A program made the translations under genes and the position numbers. From positions 1,488,854-1,552,853 of the forward strand of contig CP093830.1 in the NCBI GenBank assembly GCA_033063855.1: a stretch of DNA of 64,000 bases, given 5' to 3'. Below are positions 40,501 to 53,720 of this stretch, in pieces; position 1 is the stretch's first letter, and every line of letters begins with the position of its first letter. The stretch comes from Smittia aterrima (lineage: Eukaryota > Arthropoda > Insecta > Diptera > Chironomidae). A model generated the notes under the pieces. That model was given only the letters and a program-made list of their open reading frames with translations. It was not told the origin of the DNA and searched no databases.

Positions 40501-42785
40501 ATAATTTACACGAACATAGAAAGGGATCGGAGCGATTCAAGATGAAGAAGGAAATTCTTTTATCAGATTTCTTCAGTTCCAAGCTTGAAAATAGCAATTC
40601 CGAGCCCTGACAGCTGCAAACAATTTCATCTTTGCATCGTGGCAAATGTCGACTGCATGAGAACGGATTAAAATTTATTTATACGTGAATGTTTGGATTA
40701 TTTATGAATTTGTTCTATGCCATTAAAATGCAATAACATTCTGGAATGTCTATTATCAAACAACAACGTTGACAGGTTAGCCAGACATCTGCAAACGAAC
40801 ACAACACTCGATCTGTCTCGTCACAGCTTTTTGCAATGTTCTCTTGAAACTCTGAAAATTACAATTTAAGGAAATCAATAAAACTGGAAGACTCTGAGAG
40901 GCGGAAAAAGAGGAAACTCTGTCGTTGCTTTAATTTCTTTTAAAAAGAAAATTTTATTACGAATTTTCCTTCGATCATTTATTTTTCATGACTTTAATGA
41001 TTACATCATTTTCATTTGAAATTTCGCTTAATCTTTTTTTGTACAAATTTGTTCAAAGTTCTTCTTTCGCTGTTACACAATTTTTTTTGTCGAGAGTTGT
41101 CTATAATTAAATACCATTAAGATTTTTCAATCTCAGATTTGGTTTTACAGATTTTTTTTTCATTCATTTATTCTAAAGTCTTTTAAAATGGAAATCATTT
41201 AACAGCTATTATAATCATTTGCTCTGTTCTTTACTCTATTCAACGATTTCTCTTCATTCTTCTAACGAATTTCTCGGAAATCTTTCTGTCGTTTTGATAA
41301 TTTACAAATTGTTCAACGGCTTAAGGGGACAGGAGGATTATTGAGATGGGTCGTCGAGTTGAGCCTTCGTCAATGAAAGCCAAGCCGAAAGAAACTCTCA
41401 CACTGATCTCGATGAAATAGTAAAAACATAAATCAGCAATTTGAAAGTCTTTGAAATGGAAATGAGAACAGCGAATGAAATTCTCATGAAAAATGTTTCA
41501 AAGAAAATCCAAAATTAATGCGGGAAACGAAACTTTTTCATCGCAGGGAGCGGAAAGTAAATATTTTTCTCCTTAAAAACGTATTCAATGTCACACTTCT
41601 TCTCTATTAGCGACAATTTCCCCGACCCTTGAGAGGCGACGAAGACAAAATATTTTTCTCTTTTCTTCGCCATCGCGCCTCGCGATGAAAACTTTGTGAA
41701 ACTTTTCTGTCGTCATTGTCGTTCGGGTTCTTTCTTTCTTTCTTGAAAGTTTTCCTTCGCCTTTTGTACATCTCTCACTCGATGTGTAAGTATGTGGTGA
41801 GGAAAGAGAATGAGTAAGAGGCGAGATTGTGGGTGGGCTGGGAAAGCTTCGCACTGCATACGAATCTGATATGTAATTTAACTAAATTGTTTTTATTACG
41901 CTCTTGAGATATTTTCCAGCAATTTACTTTGCGGTTCGATGTCAGGGATCTCTTGGGCTTGGCTCCAGCAGATGATGATGAAACTTTATCATGAAAGCCA
42001 AAACTTTCTCGCCCCTGTTAAAAGGGAATGTGCGGCAACATCTTACGTTTAAATCTTTTCTCCGCTTCGCTTCAGCCGAAAATTATAAAAACAGCGATTT
42101 TTCATTTAATATCACATTCAAGACTTTCCTTTCCCGTTGCTGTGTTTGGAAAGTTTTATTTTTCGCAACCTCGACGGAAATTTGACAACTTAAGTGGGAC
42201 GTACGAGATTTTAATAAGTGTCTGAAGCTTAATAAAGTTCATGGCTTGACTTTTGCTAATTTAATCAATCACTTACGTCTCGAAACTCTCCACGGAATCG
42301 AAGTTGGAGTGAGGCGTTAACCAGAGTTTCAATCTCTACGTAATTGCATTAATCTTGAATCTGCTTTGCTCGCTCCGAGATAAATTTTTAATGAATCCCT
42401 TCAGCTTGATTTACTAAACTTGCTTCAGAAGTTTATGAAAATTTCCTCATTTACGCCATTGAATTCCAATTGAAAAAAACTTCCATTTTCAATCACCATC
42501 AATTATTTTCGCAAACGAGGTTGCTAACCTAATCAAATTGCGCCAATTTGTGGACGATATTTACAATGAGCTTTTAGCAAAACTCAAAGCGAAAACTCGA
42601 TGGCTATCACACACATAGAGCACGATTATCATGAGTTTATCGCTTCATTCGCTTATCCCAGCCATGACAAATCTAATTGCCGCAGATTTTTCTCGCGTGT
42701 GTGTAGATAATCAAACACACAAACATGAAATAATTGAATGTCCATTATGAATTATTCATCACCCGTTGTGTGAATAACTAATTAG
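34553..42785. other. Intergenic stretch between the reductase and the dpr gene
   Basis: About 8.2 kb without a supported gene, apart from the reductase 3' UTR at its left end. The best single open frame with a true ATG is 35758-36054 (98 codons, plus), noted under findings. A short GC-rich hairpin, CATCGCG/CGCGATG, is at 41671-41687. The right end should hold the dpr 3' UTR; no AATAAA was seen on the minus strand within the first 100 bases after that stop. Confidence 0.55.
34629..34634 (+). terminator. Likely polyadenylation signal of the aldo-keto reductase gene
   Basis: AATAAA, 77 bases after the TAA stop at 34552, the expected distance for a short 3' UTR. The word is common in AT-rich DNA, so the support is positional only. 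Confidence 0.5.
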
Positions 42786-45700
42786 CTAAGTGTTCAGCGA
42801 GCTGTGATCGTTTTGCCATCGTATGCTTGGGTAGATGTGGAACAATAATGTTGCTGATAGGAGCAACAGTAGATTAAAGCCTAGTGATATTGTTGAAGCG
42901 CTGCCATGATGCATTGCAGCGGGATGTTCTCCTGGAACGAAACGAAACGCCACTAGTAGTCTTAGTGTATTCATAAGTCAAACTGTCTGCTTCTCTGTGC
43001 GACAAGAGAGAATATTTCTCGGTCGGCCGAATGAGTCGAGAGCTGTTTGGGGCTGGAGAGAGAAGGACATAAAAGTGTCAAGCGTCAGACCATTAAAACG
43101 TCTCAGTTATGCTTGTCTTTGTCCAACCCCTAACATTTAGGCTTTCGAACGTTCGAGTCCACCCAGAGAAGAGCAGCAATCGGAAAAATTGGACCTAAAT
43201 TTATGTGTGCGAGCTCATGTCACAATGATAAATAATTTATTGAATGTCTTTTACCATTTAATATATGAACTCTAATGGACGCTGGATTGGCATTGCTTGG
43301 TAAGCACTGGTACAAGCCTGTTGGACATAAAGAGCAAAAGAGATGGCAACGAGAACGAGATAGGAAAGAGTTACAAATTATGATTTAAACTTTGAAAAGG
43401 TTGCTAGCTCATAAATTATGTCTCAATGAACGCTAATTTTGCTTCTCGAGCTTTGCAAGGACTTCTCATAAACTCACAACTTACCCGAATCACTCGGAAC
43501 AGCTTTTTGTAGTAACAGTCGACTCGTGGAGAGGACACCCTTCTCCGTAACTAATGATATTCCACCGCGTGGTGAATCAAAATTAATTGTCTGAAAGTAT
43601 GAACGCAGAGAGAAATGGATGAGCAAAAAGTTTTTCTGCTTCATGATTATGGAAGTTGCTCGCTTTGTTGTTACTCTCTCCAGTTCTTGTTAGAGGAGGA
43701 GAGGATGGATTTTAATGTTTATAGTCGTTTCTTTTTATTAGGGAAATTAAATTTATGACTCAATTACTGCCAGCTTGTGGCGGTTGGCTTGAAGGAAAAG
43801 GTCAGCGAGTGAAAAGTAAAAGTTTATGATTAACTCACTTCTCTATTATGCGACCAGGTCATAGCTGGAGGTGGTTCAGGTGCATACCGAACAATACAAG
43901 TGAGATTGATAGTTGATCCTTTGTTGATAAACAGATCAGCTCCTCCTAGAATTTCCGTCACGGGTTCTGTGAGTAGAAGAGAATGATAAAATTAAATTCT
44001 AATATCCCAGCTTCATTAATTCATTGTAACTAATTGTGTTTGCAGTGGAAACTTTGGCTGCTTAACATAATCCAACGGGAAAGGTTATAGCGTGGGAGGA
44101 ACATGACGAACTTTTTAATTACATTCCCTGTTTCCAAATTGCAGTTCTTTTTCGACCGACCTTATTTATTTTTAATTTTCTTTAGCGAAGAGTGAAGAAG
44201 ATTCAAGAGTAACAAAAAGTTTTATCCTGACTGTGCAATACTTAATGAATCTTTGAAAGTGTTTCGGTCGTCTTCAGGCTTGTTATGGAAATTATGATGT
44301 TCTCATGAGCTGGATTTCGCCAAACAACGGCTTAACGATTGAACAACAAACTTTTGTTTGAATTCCCCAAAGCAGAGCACTCGCCTCGGTATGCTCGAAA
44401 CCATTTGAAGTACAAAAATGTTATATCTACAACAATGGCTTTTAAAGAGGCAGCCAAGAGAAAACCGAAGCCAACCCTTGTAGTTGTGAATCGTTGCTGA
44501 AAAAAGCGTTTTAAAAAGTAATTCCTGCCTGCTCGAGAATGTAAATAGAATGGAAAGTTTCATGCTCCTGCTTTTTCCGCTTTTTATTTCCATGCATAAA
44601 TATTTGCATTTCTTTTTTCATGTTCTCGACTTTGGATACTTTCTGCTGTGCACAAGAGATCCTTTGACCATTAATTTATGTGCATATGCAATGCTTCCAG
44701 CTTTTTGTATCATAAAAGAAACTCATGAATCAAACTATGTTGCTGCACGCTATTCAACATAAAATTCTCCATAAAATAGTTCGCTCGGTTTAGATTACAG
44801 TGAACAGAAATTTGCTGAAAGCCAACCCGAGATCGACAAGTTGATTTGTACATAAGTAAAAGGATACTTTTGGAAATTACGGAATTGCAAGAGTTTTGTT
44901 TGAAATTGAAACCTTCATGAGGATGGGAAAGTCGGAAATATTTTAAATCTGTTCCGCTACTTTCTCTTATCAGAAGATAGAGAAAAACTACTGAAAACCG
45001 AAAAGGTTTTCAATTAAAACTTCAACTCTCAACTGAACGTTCTAGAAAATAAAACAAATGGTCAAGCAACACGAAAAGTTTTCCTTCCCACAACTGAGAT
45101 TGAGGTTCGGTGTTGTCTGCATTTGCTTTTGTGTGAATTTGATTAAATTAAGCAGATACGTTGTTTTTTGTCAGAAACTTGAAATCCACTTACCGACTAC
45201 AGACAAATAAACGAAGTGGCCAACGGGTGGAGTCGTTGAAATCTGACATTCATAAATGCCTGGATGAAAAACGAAAGAGGAAACGACAGTGAGCGATCCA
45301 GTTAAACCGACAGTTAAACCGCAAATCTACAAACAATTACCTGAGTCTTTACGTTGGGCATATCGTATTCGCAGTGTCCACTCTTCTGTGTGTGGCGAAT
45401 GCATTGCCTCAAATCTTTGGTCACTTGTGTACGTATATCGTCCAACAGTCAGTAAGTGAATGTCCCTATGTCGCACCCATGATACCTTCAAGAGTGGGAG
45501 AAAGAGAAAAGTGACTTTAATAAAGCATTCGCACCAAAAGCCTAACGACGAAACTTGTAATATTGGATTTAAATTAAATCAACTGACGCACATGTTGTGT
45601 TATCAGCATTGAAGCATAGAGATCTCTAATTTGTCTTTCGTGTGATTAATAGACGAACACATGTCGTGGGAGTGAAAATCCTTCGAGCGATTCTTTAATT

Positions 45701-48700
45701 TAATATGTGTAATCTCAGACAAAGCGATATATTAATGTCTTTAAGCTCAGGGATTACGAAATATTCAAAATTTAAATGAAGCGTAAGAAGAAGCTTTTTC
45801 AAGACGAAACAAAAATATTTTGAATTTCTTGGAAAGATCATTTTGGGGCAAGAATTTCAATTGAACAAGCTTTTCTGTGAACTTCATAAAGTTAAAGCTT
45901 TCAAAAAGCTCTCTGACAACTCTCACGCGGAAACGATAAAGTTTCATTTCCGCATTCACCTCATAACTTCTTCTATGAGGTGAATGAGGAAAACAGCCAG
46001 AGTCAGGAAGGGAAAAATTAAAATTCAGAATTGTTGATAACAATAGCTTTGAAAATTACAATCTATCCTCATTCAGATTTGAACATTTGTGTAAGGGAAG
46101 AGTCAGAGCAAAAAGGCTTCAATGCGAATCTTTTCCATTCATTCTCATAGGTTGTAGTTGTCAAACACAGATTATTGTCACATGAAAACTCTTTCTCGAA
46201 TGGTTGCTGTTAGGTTTTGTTCTGTTACACGAGAGAAGGCCTTGAACAATCATCAGCATAAAGCTTTCGAGCAAGCAATAATAACACAGCAATAAGAAAC
46301 AGTCTGGGAGAGACGAAATTCATGATGCCACAATATGAATGTGTAATGAAATTTTTCATTCGTTTTTTCCCTTAGCACACATTGAAAGAAAGATAAGCAG
46401 TTCGCAGCATCGTCGACGTCGCCCTTCTTCCTTTATAAGTGTGTCATTATGCGACAATGTTGTTCAGCTAACAAAGCATTGATGTGTACATTTATGAAAA
46501 TTTCATGAATGAAGACAATTTGTTTGAAAGAACGATAAATGATGAAAGAGGTGAGTGACTGACAAGCGATGTCTTTACTTTCGACCTTTTTCAGATTTAA
46601 TGAAATGTAAATTAACTCACCGTTCTGTTTCCTAAGTTCTTAACTTTACATATCAGATGAACTGTCTTTCCAACCAAGCCCGTGACATTTGATGAAACGG
46701 TTGTGTCGAAATAAGGCCCTGTGCCCGGCGTGGGAAAGTCTTGAAGGAATTCCGTTCGGAATTTCCTCGCATTACCGGCAAAAGCGCCTGAAATGAAACA
46801 AAAAGGGAAAGAAAATAAATAAATAATCAATTCTCAGGTGGTTTCTCTTGACATTTTCATGGCGGAAAATAGCAGACGGTGATTGCAGCAGTTGACGATT
46901 GTTTACTTGGAGACAGCATGAGGACTAAGTAGAGCTTCCATTGTTGACTTTACCCAATTCTCTTCCGAGCGATATGGAGAGAAATGGCTTTATTTTCACC
47001 ATCGCATGTGTGGTGACACATAACGTAGTTATTTTACCAGCCTGGGGACTTCTAAGGACGGGCAAGCGGAGTATGTCGGGTATTATTAGCATTAAGAGTA
47101 ATCTTCACTCCCAGGTAAAGCTAAGCGAAGGGAATTAAAGGGAAGACGCGGATTTAATACGAAACTCAACCGTCAACATTTTGATTTAGGTTCAAGGCAA
47201 CGTAGATTCTCGTATATGAGAAAATTCCTAGAATTTCGGGAATGCTTTCGTCAACGACACAGGCTCCCAAATATCCTCGATTATACCTTCGCTCGCCCGA
47301 ATTGAATAATATTTGTTGGGAAAATAATTCGATTTTTTTCCAGGGCAACGCTTTCAAAGGGAAAACGCAAAGGTGTAGTTAGGAATGAATAAATAAATAG
47401 GAAAATAATCGCTTGAATTGAGTGAAAGGGAACAATCTGTGAAAAGGCGATAAGAAAACCCTTTTCCTGAGCTGTCCAAAAGCTCAATCTATGTTTCATG
47501 AACATGAATAATTCAGAACGTCCCAACTTCAATTTTGCGAAGACTTTTCATTGTTTTTATACTAAACAGATGTATTACAATAAGCAAATTGTGATTGACA
47601 ACGTGCCTTCCTCTATAACATTAAGTGGGAAAATCTTGTTGATTGTCGTTTTCGATTTTTGTCCTAACAGAAAAGACTTTGCATAGATTTTTTAATCAAA
47701 CTTTTTTAACAGATAAAATCGTTGATTGGATGGATGGATTAAAAGTCTGCTTTTGGAATGAATGGTTAATTTCTTCCAGGGACTATAACGGAATAAAAAT
47801 GTTCAGTAAAATACGGAGAGCAAATGTTTGTTCAAACAACATGCATAATTGATAAAAATTATTTACACCAGCAAAGCGAGTTTTCCGAATGCTCTAAGCG
47901 AGTTTTTTGTTGTGTCTTGTGTCTTGGAGTGTGAAATTCAATTAAAAGTACACAACAAACTTTTCCTTCTTCGTATTTGAGCGAGTGAGAGGGGAAATTC
48001 AATTACGTTGTTATGCCAATTTTTTTGTTTCTTCTTCTTCATCCATGGCCCCAGACAAACATCCGGCGATGAGCATACATGAAGCTCCGCGCAGTGTTAT
48101 TGTCAAATCTCACGAGAGCTTTGCTCTTCTCGTTTGGCTTTAATTATTTGCGAAAACAAATTAACTTCTGTCGTAAAAATTTTGCCTTCTCAACATTTTT
48201 GCTCGCTTTTGTTAGAGTTTCTCGAATTCTTGGGAAAAGTTCTTTCACTTCGTGATATTTTCCAATTAGAAACTCTAATGATCACGTTTTAGAAATTATT
48301 ATTTCATTGAAATCTTCTTTCATGCAATTTATCTCACGGCATAAACTTCGTCTTGCTGCGGTGCCTGTCACAACTTACGAGCTTCAACATCGTGTTGAAT
48401 AACTTTCGTCGAGGTGATAAATTTTCAAAGAGTTTTTCTAACTGCAGTTTCTTATGGAAGTCAGTTAGGGTGTTGGCACTCAGCTCGTTTCTGGTGAGCG
48501 AACAAAAGAGCGAATGACTTCTTCTTCATCGCAAGCATCCGAGAGTCTTTAGCAGAGACTAATGGCACCGCCGTTCAAAATCTCATTTTTGATATTTGAC
48601 TCATAAATCGTGATTTTTGCTCTGTCACTATCATGTCCAAACAGAATGAAATATGATTCGTTTCTGCCATGATAATATTTTATTCATCTCTCATCTCCCT

Positions 48701-51700
48701 TCAGGCTTGCTCCGCACAGAAGCGAGCGAAGGCCTCGAAATGACTTTTCCCTCTGTGACGAACAGTTATGAGAGAAAAATAACCGAGAGAAAAATATTGA
48801 ATAAAACATATTTGACTTGCTGTGTGAGACGTGGAGCCTTCTTTCTCCCTAGCCGCAAATCCGGAAAAAATTAAAATCCAAACAATGCTCTTTGTTAGTG
48901 ATTACTTTGTGGGGTTGAAGGAGTGACGGGAATAGAAATCATTCTCTGCTTTCGATTTATCTCGATGATAACTCGAAAAAGGTTTCTGTGTCAATGAAGT
49001 TCATTTTCCGCTCGTCACGATTGTAGTTCATTTCGAAACAAGACATTGATCGACGATTTCCATTCGATTTCTCGAAGAGTTCGATTGTATTGTTGAATGG
49101 AAGTTCAAACTTAACAAGTAAAACCTTCTCGGGAATGTTTTTCCATCTGCTTCATATCTTAATACCTCTGAATTCTCTGTCGTCATGACACATTACAAAA
49201 GTTTTGATTTAATAGCTTGCGAGAAGCGTAAAGGGACAAAAGATGAGAATACTTCTAATGAGTTACGGCTCGTGTTAAAACTTTTCTAAACTTTCTCGCA
49301 TCATTCGTTGTAACTTTAATCAAACTATCCGACAGTAATAATGGATGAGCACGATTCGTAAATTATTTTCACATCTATGAAGAGCTATAAATTCGGACCA
49401 GCAATCTAATAAATTTACTGTTCACGTATGCCTCTCACGCAAGGAAAGTGAATTCCTATCATGAAAGGTATCAAACAATTGCTTCGAGTGAAAGCTTGAA
49501 CTCGATTCGAGCAAAAGAAAAAGGAGATGTGATGAGCTTTTATAGCGATAACGATATTCTCTAATAAATTGGGAGCTCCAGCGTGACGATAAAAGAATCG
49601 TTCCGACTGGGCGTAAGTTTATTACGATTCGGTTAGACTATTGTGAGAGGAAAGATGACACAAATCCAAGCAATAAACGCAACGTTTCGTTAGTTCATCA
49701 AAATCATTCGACCAGATCGAGTGGTAATTTTCTTTCTCCAATGAAAGTATCTTCATCGATCTCTTGGTTTTTCCAATCAAAAAAAATCTTTTTGAAAAGC
49801 ACAAGCCTGGACTTAATAATTTTTATTCAAAGAAATAATTCCCAGTCCCTGCTCACATTTGTAAATAAAAGTTGAATTCAGAAAGTCACGACCTCAAGAT
49901 ATTTTATTCTAGGAAATGTCTTTTTGAATTCATCCTACGAAATTGCAAAGCATGTAGGTCAAAGAAACCTTAAGAGAAACAAAATCTATTTTTATCTTAA
50001 TAACTTAAATTTAAGGTTTCTTGAAAGAAATTCTTGAATAATAAATCGAAAATATTTGTGAATTTTGACCAAAGTCTTGTTAAAGGTTGACATATCAAGT
50101 TTGATGAATTATGTTTTCATCGAATTAGCTTTGAAGTTGAAGCCACAAAGGTTTGAAATTACTTTGTTCCGGTCTGATTGCCTCAGTAATTAAGTTGAAA
50201 ACTTGTTTCGACCATAATATCCGAAAGCTTTCAGTTCGTTATGATTAATATTTCCCATTCAGCTCGTTATCGCTTCTTTTGCGTTGTTCGAAAAAATACT
50301 TCGAGTAATTATATATTTTGATTAAATTATATTTTTTTTATATAAATTTGATTAAAATATATTTTTAAAATCCTGAAAGTTTATTACAGAGTCTGAGAAA
50401 AACAAGAATTGATTTAAATTGTAAAGGCGAAAGAATTCCAAAAACTCAACAATCAAAATACTTTTAAGCAGTGATAATAACAATTCAATAAGGTATTCTA
50501 GGCAATAAGTATTTGCTTCATCTAAGGAGAATCTTCTTCCATTTCTTTCGAAACGACGAATAAAAGCAATAAAAACTTTTCTTTTTCGCCTTAAACAAAA
50601 GTCGATGTCTCTCTTTTCATTTATTTTCTCTGTCTGTAAGTGTTTGTTCCGAATGGAATTCGAGTTGATATTATCGTGAGAATTCGAGCGGGCGAGGCAA
50701 GGGCGATGAGTAAATGAAACGAAATTACATTAACAGTCAGTATACAGAGAGACGACTTCCCCATAAGACTTCTCGTGTTGTTCTTGCCCTACTTGCGTAA
50801 TTTCTTTGTCTGTCGATGGGGGAGAAAAGCAATTCATTTAAATACAAACTAGTGAAGGGTCTCCAGAAGCGTCGAAATTCGATTCCTTGTTCATTAATTC
50901 TAAAGGCTCATAAAAGCATTCGAACTGCGAAACTTTTGTTTTTATTTGTAGAGGACTCCGTAAAATCGATTTTTAATCACACAGAGCAGCTTTTTCTTTC
51001 TGATCTGGGTCAGTTTATGCAATATTTCAATGAGTTTATAAAAAGATTTTCAGTTCTCGAGAAAAAAAAGGAGTCTAGCGTGCCAAGAGCTTCCAAGAGC
51101 AGAAAACTTTGAAAAAGCATTCTCAAAGCACTCCAAACAAATCGAAAAGTTTCTTAAACTTCGCTTCATCCTCTTTTGATAAAGATTGTTTTGCTCTTTT
51201 TTCTTGAGAAAAAAAAAAACATTCTAAACCACATCGAGACGGAACAAAAGAGCTTGTAACTCGAAAATAAAAGTTGACGACAAGTTCCTTAACAGATTCC
51301 TAACTCCCTAAGCTGAGAATTTTGCCACGAGCTAGCAAACAAACAGAAAAATTCATTGAACATAAAACAACTTTGACAACTTCTTCAAGAATTGTGATGA
51401 GTGAAGAAGAGTTTCTATTTTGTGGTTTCCGACGATATAGAAATTTATGTTTATGGCATGTTTGAAGCATTAAACGATGCCAATTAAAGTTTATGATTGC
51501 ACAAACCAAGAAACTAATTAGTTCAGTTAAACAGTTTTGATAGTTTGAAATGTAAAAGTGGGAACGAAGAATATTCACGAGCGAAACTTTATAATTAAAG
51601 TTTTTGGCTGATTCTTCATCAAGTGAATTGTCTTCAAAATGAAAGACATGATTTCAAGATAGCGAAGTGGGAAAACTTGTCGATGCCATTAAAGCTTAAA

Positions 51701-53720
51701 AGATCCTTTGTCTTAATGTATGAGAAGCAAAAATTCAACAAAAGAAAGCAATGAATTGTTGGGATAGTTCGTTTCATTTTCCCCTGAGGCACGAGTCAGA
51801 AGTTTTCTCTCAAAAGAAAATTCCGGTGAACAATAGACTGGCAAAAGAGATAAATTTTCTCTCCTCAAACGCATACACGATTTGCTTAATTTCTAAAACA
51901 TTCGAGCGCAGAAGGAAGCTCTGTGTTTAATGTAGTCATTAGGTGTACGTAGTCAATGTACGTGATGGAAGACGAACATAAAAAACAAACTGGAATCTCG
52001 TATGGAATTAATAGAAACGGATTTCGTTTATTTTCCTCTTCTTTCGAGGCACGCAGACGTTTAAGCAGACAACGCAGGGCATGATAGCAGTTATGAATTT
52101 ATATCATCGTCGTTTGTCGTTTTCCTTCAACACAGAACACGATTCTCTTTAATGCCTTAACTTGCCCCCTCACAATACGCTCCAGATTCATCTCGATTGC
52201 GTTCTCCTTCATAACTTGATTTCGTGGAATAATAAAAGACGAAGAAGCGAGAGGAGTAATTTTTATATTTTCATGTAATGAAAACAAATCTGCTGAGATT
52301 GACAAGTTGAGTGGGTTGGATAGGTCGGAAAGTTTGTGATGGAGAAACTTCCAATTCGTTTCCGGTTAAACAATTCCCTCAAACACTAATTTTGTGTGTT
52401 TACGGGTAATCAGAGTTTGCGAACGATTTTTCTGGAATTTCCAAGTTTTTTTTGAGAACTTTCGTCAATTCGAAAAAGAAAAGTTTAGTCCAAGCCCTGA
52501 ATGAAGAAAGAAAATTCATCTTTTCCGTTTTTATTGTTCATTCGACTTCATTCGTTCTCCTCCACTTGCCACAGAGAAAAAACATCCTTAGGCGTAGATT
52601 CTCTTTCACCGCTGCTGCGAACGACGGAAAGCATGTTTTACGCCGGTTCGTTTAAGAATCTTCTTCCTACTCATCTGTCCTCGTTTGCTTTCGTAGCTGT
52701 CATTGTGACGAAAAGAGCGTCTCAGAATACATTTCGGGAAAATCGATAAGGAAATATCTTGTTTGTCTTTTGTTTACTTGATCTCTAATGTAAATTTCTG
52801 GTGACTGGGGACTCTCCTCAACTAAGGCTGTTGGCCTGTGTTTACATAATGAAAGCCATTCGTTTGATAACAACCAACTAAGCGGTGTTTAAACAGCTGA
52901 AGAGCGTATCTCGGGTGGCACATTTACAACCTTGTTCATCTCAGAAACGGAAATGGTAACTTTGATTGAGTTAACTTTATCAGATTTCAGGAGCTTTCTC
53001 TTTTCTATTTAACTTTCTTCCGTTCACCGCTCGAGAGAATATCCCTTCCGATCAAAACTTTTAGTTCCGAACAATAAAATTTCTCTCCCTCGCGGCAATA
53101 AAGCGGAATCGAAGAAATGAAAAATGATTTCTGCAATTTACGTTTTGTTTATGTCGCACACCTTCCCCATCAAGGTAACATCAATGGCACATTATAAACC
53201 AATAAAGAGCAAATTGATTTTTTTTTGTGTGTTCTCACCGCTATTAGCTGCTGTTCGAGGCAGCGAGCACAATGGGCTTTCGAAAGATAATCAAGGGTTC
53301 GTTTGCTTCCAATGGCAGAACGAGTGTAATTTTGCGAAATTGGAAGCGAACGTAAATGGCATCTAATTTAATAAAACGAGTAAGCTCAAGGGTTGGAGAG
53401 CGAAGATATCAGAAGTGAGAGACGCTATTAACGCGATGCTTTATGACTTCTCCGCCACCCGAATGCTTACATCCGTTAACGCGACGTTTTATTTGTTTTT
53501 CTTCCCGGAAAGCCGAATAAAAGCTTCCCGTCGTTAAAAGACAAATACGAAATGTGTTTGATGTGCGATTCATGATCAGCGATTCTTAATAACACCTAGA
53601 GACTTGGGGCGTTAACAAAAGTTTGTTTCATAACGAAAAAAACTTCCGTCGGGACTCACCTGAATTCAATATTAAGAAGAACAAAACTATTAAACTAGTC
53701 GACATGCTCTTGCTGTTCAT
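42786..53720 (-). CDS. dpr8: dpr-family two-Ig-domain neuronal cell-surface protein (dpr8-like), complete
   Basis: Eight exons with matching phase: 53720-53660, 46787-46621, 45485-45341, 45259-45194, 43966-43839, 43590-43485, 43317-43255 and 42931-42786, giving 293 residues. Dpr proteins bind DIP partners across synapses and set wiring specificity. Seen: a signal peptide (MNSKSMSTSLIVLFFLILNS); first Ig domain with C67, W79 (SWVRHRDIHLLTVGRYTYTS), DSGIYEC and C129; second Ig domain with C170, W184, SPRGGISLVTEKG, DSGLYQC and C229; then GEHPAAMHHG and a hydrophobic segment at about 262-279. N-glycosylation sites are N54, N74 and N167. The VGRYTYTSDQRF and GEHPAAM blocks are dpr hallmarks. Identity as dpr8 rather than dpr21 or dpr9 is from memory of the family and needs a tree. 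The tail could be a GPI signal or a membrane anchor; the polar last ten residues are unusual for GPI. Confidence 0.93.
42932..43254 (-). other. Intron 7 of the dpr gene (323 bases)
   Basis: Donor GTAAAA after LN, acceptor TTCCAG before GEHPAAM. Nothing else recognised inside. Confidence 0.85.
43967..45193 (-). other. Intron 4 of the dpr gene (1227 bases)
   Basis: Separates the first from the second Ig domain (donor GTAAGT after the codons for SVV, acceptor ACTCACAG). A 96-codon frame inside begins at a codon that fits no exon and was rejected. No conserved element recognised. Confidence 0.85.
45486..46620 (-). other. Intron 2 of the dpr gene (1135 bases)
   Basis: Donor GTGAGT after NLGNRT, acceptor CTTGAAG before VSWVRHRD. 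It interrupts the first Ig domain between the first cysteine and the core tryptophan. Nothing else recognised inside. Confidence 0.85.
46788..53659 (-). other. First intron of the dpr gene (6872 bases)
   Basis: Splits the signal-peptide exon (donor GTGAGT) from the exon starting AFAGNARK (acceptor ATTTCAG). Long first introns are common in neuronal Ig-protein genes and often carry enhancers. No nested gene was supported on either strand: the open frames inside are short and unlike any family. An imperfect AT-rich tandem duplication lies at 50311-50366. Confidence 0.8.
50311..50366. repeat. AT-rich imperfect tandem duplication
   Basis: Two diverged copies of a roughly 30-base unit containing TTTGATTAAA-like sequence followed by a T run. 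It lies within the long first dpr intron. Low-complexity sequence; no function suggested. Confidence 0.5.

Noticed and set aside
41671..41687. GC-rich hairpin CATCGCG-CCT-CGCGATG
   Set aside because: Seven-base stem only, no neighbouring gene end that it could serve.
43141..43165. GTTCGAGTCC, resembling the B box of a tRNA gene
   Set aside because: No matching A box or cloverleaf upstream; the site lies in a dpr intron.
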